From positions 1 to 29,146 of the IMG/VR virus record IMGVR_UViG_3300009165_000025: a stretch of DNA of 29,146 nt; one strand, written 5' to 3'. This document shows positions 1-7,500 of this stretch, one piece after another; position 1 is the first letter of the stretch, and each line of letters opens with the position of its first letter. The position numbers were made by a program, and so were the translations under genes. A model generated the notes under the pieces. The model searched no databases, had not been told where the DNA came from, and saw nothing but the letters and a program-made list of their open reading frames with translations. Source of the DNA: a virus.

Positions 1-522
1 CGATGCAAGTGCTTAGGAGCAAATGTTCTTCGTGGTCCGGATCAAAAACCTTGGGACGGAAAACTGAATTATGATTGGCAACTTTGGATTGATAGCGACA
101 TTGTATTCAACAGTGAAAAGTTTTGGCAACTCGTTCTGATGGATAAGGATCTTGCTGCTGGTTGGTATTGTACCGAAGATGGTATGACTAGTTCAGTTGC
201 TCATTGGTTAGAGGAGGATGATTTCCGCAATAATGGTGGAGTTATGAATCATGAAACCATTGAAACAATGCAAAAGCGTAAGAAACCATTTACTGTTGAC
301 TATACTGGATTTGGTTGGCTCTTGATTAAGAATGGAGTATTTGAACATTCTGAAATGAAGTATCCATGGTTTGCTCCTAAGATGCAAGTATTTGAATCTG
401 GAGAAGTTCAGGATATGTGTGGTGAAGACGTATCATTCTGTCTTGATGCAAAAGAGGCAGGATTTGAAATTTGGTGCGATCCTCGAATTCGTGTTGGGCA
501 TGAAAAGACAAGAGTCATTTAA
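1..522 (+). CDS. Glycosyltransferase-like protein (5' end missing)
   Basis: The reading frame is open from the first base of the window, so this is the C-terminal 173 residues of a longer protein; the first internal ATG (139) is not the real start. Visible residues fit a GT-A-fold glycosyltransferase. There is a W-I-D-S-D segment at residues 29-33 of the fragment, which is a D-x-D-type nucleotide-sugar/metal site after a hydrophobic strand. A G-E-D-V-S-F-C segment near residue 141 resembles the acidic motif before the acceptor-side helix. The end is G-H-E-K near residue 166, where many GT-A enzymes carry a metal-binding His. The donor sugar and target (virion glycoprotein, host envelope or other) cannot be told. 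The stop codon overlaps the next small gene by 23 bases. The family call is an inference from motifs, not from a database match. Confidence 0.6.
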   Translation, partial: RCKCLGANVLRGPDQKPWDGKLNYDWQLWIDSDIVFNSEKFWQLVLMDKDLAAGWYCTEDGMTSSVAHWLEEDDFRNNGGVMNHETIETMQKRKKPFTVDYTGFGWLLIKNGVFEHSEMKYPWFAPKMQVFESGEVQDMCGEDVSFCLDAKEAGFEIWCDPRIRVGHEKTRVI

Positions 523-667
523 CATTCTTTGTAAGGGAAAGAAAATTTATTCAAATCTCACAGAAGAAGAATACTTCAATACTATGGAGGATCTGTCGGT
601 AGAATTCTATCGGACTGGTTCTCCAAATCCAAATGAAATCGAAACTGAAATTATAGGAGAAAACTAA
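500..667 (+). CDS. Small conserved-looking phage protein, 55 aa, function unknown
   Basis: The frame extends back to 371, but that part only shadows the upstream gene. The ATG at 500 gives a compact 55-residue protein beginning M-K-R-Q-E-S-F-N. It is acidic in its second half (T-E-E-E-Y-F-N-T-M-E-D-L) and ends in an S-P-N-P-N-E-I-E-T-E tail. It starts inside the end of the glycosyltransferase-like gene, and its TAA shares its last base with the ATG of the next gene (TAATG), so translation is probably coupled. The style resembles small proteins I associate with T4-like cyanophages, but I know no function. There is no signal peptide, membrane segment or metal motif. I rate it as coding because of the overlap pattern and sensible composition. 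Confidence 0.65.
   Translation: MKRQESFNILCKGKKIYSNLTEEEYFNTMEDLSVEFYRTGSPNPNEIETEIIGEN
655..659 (+). promoter_or_regulatory. Ribosome binding site (AGGAG) for the 48-aa gene
   Basis: AGGAG lies seven bases before the ATG at 667 and inside the end of the preceding small gene. It supports the reality and start of the short basic gene. Confidence 0.7.
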
Positions 668-813
668 TGGCTATTAAAAAATCTTTGAGTGGTAAAGAAA
701 TTATTGAGTCTCATCCAAAGAGTACTCGACAAGGATGTGGAGCAAATACAAAGTATGCCTCTACATCTCGTAATAAGGCTCGTAAAAAGTATAGAGGTCA
801 AGGTAAAGGATGA
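667..813 (+). CDS. Very small basic protein, 48 aa, function unknown
   Basis: This open frame encodes 48 residues, starting M-A-I-K-K-S-L-S-G-K-E and ending R-K-K-Y-R-G-Q-G-K-G. It is strongly basic (about a quarter Lys/Arg), rich in Ser/Thr/Gly, with one Cys, and has no hydrophobic core. It may be disordered and bind nucleic acid or an acidic partner, but that is inference from charge only. The start is well supported by AGGAG seven bases upstream and by the one-base TAATG overlap with the previous gene. Its stop overlaps the start of the 218-aa gene as ATGA. It is too short for most automatic gene finders. I believe similar short basic proteins occur in other marine T4-like phages at this place, but cannot verify it here. 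Confidence 0.7.
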   Translation: MAIKKSLSGKEIIESHPKSTRQGCGANTKYASTSRNKARKKYRGQGKG

Positions 814-1466
814 GTTGTTTAATTACCAATTTACCTACGACAAAAGTTTGGGTTCGTAAAGAATATTTACGCGACCTTAAGGATGGACATGGTGAGTTTG
901 TAGAAGGCGTTTGGGTATCGGCAAAGTCCATGCCTGGACGTGCTTTTTATTTTGAGACGTACTTACCTGAGTATGCGGCAATGTTCGATAAATTACCGAT
1001 ATCGGCTTTTGTCTCGTCTCCAGAAACACCAGAAGTTGATATGGACTTACCAAACTTACAGTTTTGGAACTGTATGGACTATGGTGTGCGGGCAATTGTA
1101 AAGCAACATATCTCTACCATGGACTTTGAAGTCCATACTCGTAACTATGAATTCCTGAAGGGCAAATATCTGTTCACATTAGACAACTATCACGTCGATC
1201 CAGATGTAATTGATACGAACGTCAGTGAATTTCCTGATGAACATAAGTCACATAACTGTATTATGCTTGAAAATGGTCAGTTCTGTCTATACCCAAACAA
1301 CCGAATGAGAGTATTTGACCTTTCAATCACTCCAGAAACTCCAAAAACACCCGATTTTAAGGTTTCGACTCATATTTTCCAAGTTGAAAACGGTATCAGA
1401 TGGGATAGGCTTGGTGATACAGACGATTATTTCTGGGAAACTGTGAAGGAAAGAGAAAATAAATAA
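810..1466 (+). CDS. Conserved-looking cyanophage protein, 218 aa, function unknown
   Basis: A soluble protein of 218 residues with no signal peptide or membrane segment, rich in aromatic residues and Pro. Segments such as H-G-E-F-V-E-G-V-W-V (near residue 27), L-P-E-Y (near 52), L-P-I-S-A-F-V (near 62) and Y-P-N-N-R-M-R-V-F-D (near 161) look like strand-loop packing of a compact beta-rich fold. I recognise the overall pattern as one common in T4-like cyanophages near speD and the baseplate genes, but no function is known to me and no catalytic motif is evident. The ATG overlaps the previous stop (ATGA) with AAGG just upstream, so translation is probably coupled. Base composition is clearly richer in GC than the baseplate genes to the right. 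Confidence 0.8.
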   Translation: MSCLITNLPTTKVWVRKEYLRDLKDGHGEFVEGVWVSAKSMPGRAFYFETYLPEYAAMFDKLPISAFVSSPETPEVDMDLPNLQFWNCMDYGVRAIVKQHISTMDFEVHTRNYEFLKGKYLFTLDNYHVDPDVIDTNVSEFPDEHKSHNCIMLENGQFCLYPNNRMRVFDLSITPETPKTPDFKVSTHIFQVENGIRWDRLGDTDDYFWETVKERENK

Positions 1467-1501
1467 GTTCTCTGCATAAAATTGAGTTGAAACAGCATTC
1501 G

Positions 1502-1828
1502 ATGGGCAAACATCTGCTTCTAGAGGTGTACAATGTTGATTTTGAAGCGATTAATGATGTGGAATCGCTTCGAAATGCAATGATCAGAGGTATCAATCGT
1601 GCCAAAATGACCATTTTAAACACATTTTCGCACGATTTTATTCCACAGGGATGTACAGTCGTGATTGCTCTTGCAGAAAGTCATGTTTCTTGCCATACTT
1701 GGCCAGAAAACGGTTGTTTAGCAGTAGATGTATATACATGCGGTGAAGGAAATCCACGTTTAATAGCACTCGAAATTTTAAAATACCTTAACTCAGACTC
1801 TTATTCGTTGCGTGAAGTAGATCGTTAA
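1502..1828 (+). CDS. speD: S-adenosylmethionine decarboxylase proenzyme
   Basis: SpeD decarboxylates S-adenosylmethionine to the aminopropyl donor used for spermidine synthesis. The proenzyme cuts itself to make a pyruvoyl group. The signature A-E-S-H-V-S-C-H-T-W-P-E is present. The new pyruvoyl residue would be the Ser coded at 1679-1681 (Ser60 from this start), with His five and Cys twenty residues later. That matches the Ser63/His68/Cys83 spacing of the Thermotoga maritima class 1B enzyme. The opening M-G-K-H-L-L-L-E-V-Y is also typical, and the length (108 aa) fits a small class 1B proenzyme. I chose the ATG at 1502 because family members begin close to the G-x-H-L motif. A TTG at 1487 would add five residues, and neither start has a strong ribosome binding site. 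It is a known auxiliary metabolic gene of cyanophages. Confidence 0.93.
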   Translation: MGKHLLLEVYNVDFEAINDVESLRNAMIRGINRAKMTILNTFSHDFIPQGCTVVIALAESHVSCHTWPENGCLAVDVYTCGEGNPRLIALEILKYLNSDSYSLREVDR

Positions 1829-1829
1829 A

Positions 1830-1837
1830 TATAAATG
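1830..1837 (+). promoter_or_regulatory. Late-promoter-like element (TATAAATG)
   Basis: TATAAATG lies just after the speD stop and differs by one base from the T4-type late -10 element TATAAATA. It is 60 bases before the ATG of the 79-aa gene and would produce a leader containing the hairpin at 1866-1890. The position is convincing; the mismatch lowers confidence. Confidence 0.5.
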
Positions 1838-1865
1838 TGCGATAGAAACCGCACGTTAATAAAAG

Positions 1866-1890
1866 TTCTGTTTTATTCATTAAAACAGGA
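1866..1890 (+). promoter_or_regulatory. Leader hairpin overlapping the ribosome binding site
   Basis: CTGTTTTA (1868-1875) pairs perfectly with TAAAACAG (1881-1888) around a five-base loop. A T-G wobble and a T-A pair can extend it to 1866/1890. The right arm contains most of the AGGAG at 1887-1891 that should serve the ATG at 1898. It could mask the ribosome binding site or protect the 5' end of the mRNA. It has no following T run, so it is not a typical intrinsic terminator. Confidence 0.55.
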
Positions 1891-1897
1891 GTTAAAA

Positions 1898-2137
1898 ATG
1901 TCAAATTCATCAACAGATAGAGATTCAAATTATATGAGAGAAATGTGGGGAACTACAAAATTGATCACTGATTATGAATTATCACCACAAAAAAGAGTTA
2001 TTCAGGAAGTAATGATGGATAATGCACCGAAACATAATCTATCTAAGCAATCAGAATTACATGAAAAAATTCGTAATGATGATGATTATGATGATTGGTC
2101 ATATGGAACTGAACCATCTTATGGATCTTCTTGGTAA
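1898..2137 (+). CDS. Hypothetical acidic protein, 79 aa
   Basis: The frame is open from 1835, but the ATG at 1898 is chosen because AGGAG sits seven bases upstream and the earlier ATG overlaps the late-promoter-like element. The product has 79 residues. The N-terminus is Ser/Asp-rich, the middle is probably helical (E-L-S-P-Q-K-R-V-I-Q-E-V-M-M-D), and the tail is very acidic and aromatic (N-D-D-D-Y-D-D-W-S-Y-G-T-E-P-S-Y-G-S-S-W). It has no Cys, no signal peptide and no membrane segment. I do not recognise the family. It stands alone between a late-promoter-like element (1830) and the late promoter of gene 25 (2143), which suggests late expression. A small virion or assembly protein is possible but unproven. 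Confidence 0.75.
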   Translation: MSNSSTDRDSNYMREMWGTTKLITDYELSPQKRVIQEVMMDNAPKHNLSKQSELHEKIRNDDDYDDWSYGTEPSYGSSW

Positions 2138-2142
2138 TAGGG

Positions 2143-2150
2143 TATAAATA
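2143..2150 (+). promoter_or_regulatory. T4-type late promoter upstream of gene 25
   Basis: A perfect TATAAATA lies in the gap between the 79-aa gene and gene 25, with its last base 21 bases before the gene 25 ATG. This is the -10 element recognised by the gp55-type late sigma factor in T4-like phages. It probably drives the 25-6-giant gene run. Confidence 0.85.
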
Positions 2151-2171
2151 AATCAAGATAACTTTTGTTTA

Positions 2172-2573
2172 ATGTCAATCACAAGGATATCAAGATCATT
2201 TAAGGATATTAGTTTATCTTTCGATCCACATCCAGTGACCAAGGATCTCCCAATTCTCAAAAATGAGAGTGCAATTCGTAGATCAGTAAGAAATCTAGTT
2301 GAGACTATTCCAACTGAAAGATTTTTTAACTCTCTTCTTGGTTCTGATGTGAGATCAAGTCTTTTTGAATTTGTTGATTATGGTACGGCATCTGTAATTG
2401 AGGATCAAATTTTATCAACTCTTTCAAATTTTGAACCAAGAATTAATAATGTGAGAGTTGAAGTTGATCCTCAACCGGATATTAACACATTTAATGTAAA
2501 TATTATATTTGATATCGTTGGACAAGAGTTTCCGACACAAGAATTCTCATTCATACTAGAGGCAACAAGATAA
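2172..2573 (+). CDS. 25: Baseplate wedge subunit gp25
   Basis: A 133-residue protein of the gp25/GpW family, close in length to T4 gp25 (132 aa). In contractile tails, gp25 sits at the inner baseplate and connects the wedges to the first sheath ring. The N-terminus carries R-S-F-K-D-I-S-L-S-F-D-P-H-P-V-T-K-D-L (residues 8-26). It is followed by I-R-R-S-V-R-N-L-V-E-T-I-P-T-E-R-F-F, the typical family helix with the conserved E-R-F, and a C-terminal beta region ending F-S-F-I-L-E. Gene 6 follows after a one-base gap. The ATG is 21 bases after the late promoter and has no strong Shine-Dalgarno sequence. Confidence 0.93.
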   Translation: MSITRISRSFKDISLSFDPHPVTKDLPILKNESAIRRSVRNLVETIPTERFFNSLLGSDVRSSLFEFVDYGTASVIEDQILSTLSNFEPRINNVRVEVDPQPDINTFNVNIIFDIVGQEFPTQEFSFILEATR

Positions 2574-2574
2574 A

Positions 2575-4500
2575 ATGCCTTTCACTAAGTTTACTAATTT
2601 AGATTTTGATCAGATAAAGACATCCATTAAGGATTATCTTCGTGCAAATTCCAATTTTACGGATTTTGACTTCGAAGGGTCCAATTTTTCTGTATTAATC
2701 GATACTTTAGCATATAACACTTATATTACAGCATTCAATTCCAATATGATTGTTAATGAATCCTTTTTGGATTCGGCAACATTAAGAGAGAATGTTGTTT
2801 CCTTAGCAAGAAATATTGGTTACGTACCCCGCTCAAGAACCGCTGCAAGAGCAAGTATATCCTTTCAAGTACCAACGACTACAACTAGTCAAACACTTAC
2901 GCTACAAGCGGGTCTAGTGTGTGTAGGAGCATCAGATAATACTTCATATACATTCTCAATTCCCGAAAATGTTACAACAACTGTATCTGGAGGTTTTGCA
3001 ACCTTTGGATCTACAGAATTTCCAATTGAAGTTTATCAAGGAACTTTTCTAACCAAGCAATTTGTTGTCGATGGATCATTAGATCAAAGATTTATTCTTG
3101 AAAATTCATTTATTGATTCATCTACAATAGTTTCTTATGTTAAAGGTATCAATGATAGTGGATTAGGGAGACAATATGAGCAAATTGATAATATTTTAAA
3201 TGTCAATTCCACATCAGAAACTTATTTAATTCAAGAAGTTCAAGATGAAAAGTACGAACTTCTTTTTGGTGATGGAATTTTTGGTAGAAAATTAGAAAAT
3301 GGAACTATTATAACTGTTACTTACATCATTACTGATGGAAAAGAAGGTAATGGTGCATCAAGATTCTCATTTCAGGGAACTTTTAAAGATTCTAACAATA
3401 ATATTTCTATACCATCAGGTTCAATTACTGTTAATACAGTTTCTTCAGCAAATAATGGTGGAGAAATTGAATCTATTTCTTCAGTAAAATATTTTGCTCC
3501 TCGTCTTTATTCTGCACAATATAGAGCAGTTACTTCGAGAGATTATGAGGCAATTATTCAACAAATATATCCAAATACCGAATCAGTATCAGTTGTTGGT
3601 GGAGAAGAACTTGATCCACCACAATTTGGAAAAGTTTTAGTTAGTATAAAACCGAAAAATGGAGATTTTGTTTCCGACTTCGATAAGCAAAATATCTTAT
3701 TGAAATTGAAAAATTATTCTTTAAGTGGAATTAAGCAAGAAATTATAGATCTTAAAGTTCTTTATGTAGAAATAGATTCTTCAATCTATTATAATTCTGC
3801 ACAAATTACAAATGTAGATAATTTAAAGACAACTATTACAACATCACTATCAGATTATGCTTCATCAGTTGATCTGAATAAATTTGGTGGAAGATTTAAA
3901 TACAGTAAAATATTACAAGTTATTGATAAAGTTGATACTGCGATTACATCAAACATTACCAAAATTAAAATTAGAAGGAATTTAAAGGCACTTCTAAATC
4001 AATTTGCTCAATATGAACTATGCTTTGGTAATAAATTTCATATTAATTCAAATGGATATAATATAAAAAGTTCTGGATTTTTTCTATCATCAACTACAGA
4101 TCCAGTATATTTGACTGATGTTCCAAATAAAGATTTAAATGGAAATTTAGATGGAAGTGGTAAGGGTGTCGTATCAATAGTTAAAAAACAAGCAGATGGA
4201 AGTTATCGCGTTATTGTAAAATCGGCAGGAACTGTTGATTATACTAAAGGTGAAATTATTCTCACCACAATTAATATTACATCCACAATAAAATCTGATA
4301 ATATTATTGAAATTCAAGCATTTCCAGAATCTAACGATGTAGTTGGATTGAAGGATTTGTATTTAAATTTTGATCTTTCGAACAGTAAGATAAATATGTT
4401 AAGAGACGTGATTGCTTCAGGAGAAGATATCTCTGGAGTTACATTTGCAAGAGACTACTATACATCAAGTTATTCAAATGGAGATCTGGAGAGGAAATAA
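2575..4500 (+). CDS. 6: Baseplate wedge subunit gp6 (baseplate J-like)
   Basis: A 641-residue protein, close to T4 gp6 (660 aa). gp6 dimers form the wedge ring that holds the T4 baseplate together; its core belongs to the baseplate J-like family. The N-terminus (F-D-Q-I-K-T-S-I-K-D-Y-L-R-A near 11-24) and the early helix with N-E-S-F-L-D-S-A-T-L-R-E-N-V are typical of viral gp6. The J-like signature L-L-F-G-D-G-I-F-G followed by G-x-x-I-T-V-T-Y and G-x-x-G-N-G is at about residues 228-260. The R-D-Y-E-A-I-I-Q segment is at about 321. The region after about residue 470 is probably a wedge-contact domain. Its end contains GGAGAGGA, which acts as the ribosome binding site of the next gene. Confidence 0.93.
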   Translation: MPFTKFTNLDFDQIKTSIKDYLRANSNFTDFDFEGSNFSVLIDTLAYNTYITAFNSNMIVNESFLDSATLRENVVSLARNIGYVPRSRTAARASISFQVPTTTTSQTLTLQAGLVCVGASDNTSYTFSIPENVTTTVSGGFATFGSTEFPIEVYQGTFLTKQFVVDGSLDQRFILENSFIDSSTIVSYVKGINDSGLGRQYEQIDNILNVNSTSETYLIQEVQDEKYELLFGDGIFGRKLENGTIITVTYIITDGKEGNGASRFSFQGTFKDSNNNISIPSGSITVNTVSSANNGGEIESISSVKYFAPRLYSAQYRAVTSRDYEAIIQQIYPNTESVSVVGGEELDPPQFGKVLVSIKPKNGDFVSDFDKQNILLKLKNYSLSGIKQEIIDLKVLYVEIDSSIYYNSAQITNVDNLKTTITTSLSDYASSVDLNKFGGRFKYSKILQVIDKVDTAITSNITKIKIRRNLKALLNQFAQYELCFGNKFHINSNGYNIKSSGFFLSSTTDPVYLTDVPNKDLNGNLDGSGKGVVSIVKKQADGSYRVIVKSAGTVDYTKGEIILTTINITSTIKSDNIIEIQAFPESNDVVGLKDLYLNFDLSNSKINMLRDVIASGEDISGVTFARDYYTSSYSNGDLERK

Positions 4501-4503
4501 AAT

Positions 4504-7500
4504 ATGATTGAAACTGGATTTAATAGTAGAGTTAAAATTCAACAGATAATTGATAATCAGATTCCTGAATTTTTACTTTCAGAATCACCAAAAGCTTCCG
4601 AATTCTTAAAGCAATATTATATTTCTCAAGAATATCAGGGAGGACCTGTTGATCTTGCAGATAATTTAGATCAATATTTAAAATTAGATAATTTAACACC
4701 AGAAGTTGTACAGGGAGATACTTTTCTTACTAATAGTATTACTGATAATTCGGATATCATTTCTGTAGATTCTACAAAAGGATTTCCTAATCAGTATGGA
4801 CTATTAAAAATTGATAATGAAATTATCACTTATACTGGATCTACTTCAAGTACATTTACTGGTTGTGTTAGAGGATTTAGTGGAATTACAACATATCATA
4901 AAGAAAATTCTCCAGAAGAATTAGAATTTTCAATTTCATCTAGTGCATCTCATTTAGATAATTCTAGAGTAATTAATTTAAGTTCTTTGTTTTTACAAGA
5001 ATTTTATAAAAAAATTAAATTTACTTTAACTCCAGGATTAGAAAATGTAGCATTTGTTCCTAATCTAGATGTTAGTAATTTTATAAAGGAAGCAAGAAGT
5101 TTCTACCAATCAAAAGGAACCGAGGAATCTTTTAGAATTCTTTTCAATATTCTATATGGAGAATCTCCAAAAGTTATTGATCTCGAAACTCTACTACTTA
5201 AACCATCAGATGCTCAATTCAGAAGAAGGGAAGTATCTATTGTAGAAAGAATTTCTGGAGATCCATTAAAATTACTTGGACAAACTATTCGAAGATTAGA
5301 AAATCCAAAAACTCAAGCAGCAGTATCAGAAATTGAAATTCTCACTAGAAGTGGAAAAACTTATTATAAGTTAAGTGCTTTTGTTGGTTATAATGATGAT
5401 GAATTAACTGAAGGTGAATTCTTTATTACTGGTAATACAAAATCACTCGAAACTGTTTCTATTGGATCATCTATTATTTCTGTAGATTCGACTATAGGAT
5501 TTTCAGAATCAGGAACACTTATATCTGGATCAAATTCAATTAAATATTCTGATAAAACTATTAATCAATTTTTAGGTTGTTCTAATATTACTGCAACTAT
5601 AAACCCCACAGATAATATTAGATCTAACGATATAGTTTATGGGTATGAAGATGGAGATACTACCAAAAAAGTTGAACTCAGAATTACTGGAGTTTTATCA
5701 GAATTCATTCCAACTTCGGACATTTATCTTGCTGAAGAAAAAGAAACTATCACTGTTAAAAATCTCGGTGAAGTAATTAATAATCCAGAAACTAATAAAA
5801 CATATAAAGAGATATTTGCAAATTCTTGGATTTACAATACTAGTTCAAGATATCAAATTGGACAAATTTCCGGATCTACATTTACATTATTGAGTAAGAT
5901 AGATAAATCAAGTTTAAAAATTGATGATAATGTAGATATTTTAGTCAGAGGAACACAAAATGTAGTTGTATCTAATGCACTAGTCGTTAATATCAATAAT
6001 TCAAATAATCAGATTACTTTAAATAATATTGGACCCTTTTCTCCATCAGTATCTTTAGATTATGATATTAGAAGAAAAATTAAAAAAGCATCTAGTTCTG
6101 GAGCAAGTTTAGAATTTGGGAATGCTAAATTAATTTCTGATATTCAAAATTTATATAATGATGAGCATTTTGGATATGTTGCATCAAATTCATTACCGAA
6201 TTATAATATAACAAAAAATCTTAATGATGCCTCAATATCTCAAGCAAGTCCTCCAAGACTACAAGATTTTGATGCAAATACTCAAAAATATTCTATTATT
6301 TCATTCTCTACAAATGTACCATTTATAACTGGTGACGCTGTAGTTTATGAATCGGAATTTGAACCAATGCCTGGTTTAGTTTCTGGAGAGACTTATTATA
6401 TTCAAGTATTAACTCCTCCTAATCAAATAAGACTTTATACATCAAGATCTTTTGTGGGAGGTTTAGATTATATTCAATTTGATTCCTTACAGACTTTAGG
6501 TTATCATAAATTTATTTTAGAAGAGCATAAAACTAAAGTTATTAGTCCACAAAAAAATCTTCGAAAATTTCCATTAAATCATAACTTTGAAGATGGGTTT
6601 GGAGAAGAAACCCAACCTGGACCTATTGGATTGCTAATAAATGGAGTAGAAATAGTTAGTCCAAAATCTGATGATAAGATCTATTATGGACCATTAGATT
6701 CTATCAAAGTAGTCAATAGTGGACAAGGTTATGATGTAATTAATCCCCCAAGAGTTGTTGTATCCAATCCACCATCAGGAGGAACTACTGCGAAAGTCAA
6801 TGTTGCTGTCAGAGGATCTGTAAAAAATGTTCTAGTAGATCCGCAAGATTTTGATTTAGATACTGTTGTTTCTGCTACTATTTCTGGAGGAAATGGAACT
6901 GGTGCAATTTTAAATCCAATTGTATCAAGAAGATTTAGAGAAGTTGAATTTGATGCTAGAACACTAATTAATGGTGGTGGATTAGATATTACCGATGAAA
7001 CAATTACATTTAGAAGTATTCATAATTTTATAAATGGACAACCAATTATCTACAGTCAAAATGGTAATGAACCTTTAGGAATTGGAACTTTTGGACCACC
7101 AGATTTAATTAATAATGAAGTACAGAATAAAACGTTAGTAAGTGGATCAATTTATTATCCAAAAGTCGTTAATCCAAGTACAGTTAAATTATATCCAACA
7201 TTTAATGATTATACTGTTGGTGTTAACACTATTGGAATAACAACAGAAAATAATAATGGAATTCATAAGTTTAGAACTATAGAGAAGAATACCTTAAGAT
7301 CTATAAAAGTTTTAAATCCTGGTAGTGGATATGAAAATAGAAATTTATATATTTCAACTGCAGGAGTATCGACAGCATTCAATACAATAACATTCAATAA
7401 TCATAATTTTAAAAGTGGAGATTTGGTAGATTACTCTACAACAGGAACTGCAATTTCTGGATTATCTACTAGTAATCAATATTATGTTCTTAAAATTGAT

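Noticed and set aside
371-499. Upstream extension of the 55-aa gene to an earlier start
   Set aside because: This part only shadows the glycosyltransferase-like gene in another frame, with a Cys-rich composition unlike the rest; the ATG at 500 gives a sensible protein.
877-1623. Two - strand open frames over the 218-aa gene and speD
   Set aside because: Both are opposite convincing + strand genes and have no recognisable protein character.
1866-1890. Intrinsic terminator after speD
   Set aside because: The stem is AT-rich and no T run follows; its overlap with the ribosome binding site fits a leader element better.
1835-1897. Upstream extension of the 79-aa gene from the ATG at 1835
   Set aside because: The extension overlaps the late-promoter-like element and the leader hairpin, and AGGAG clearly points to the ATG at 1898.
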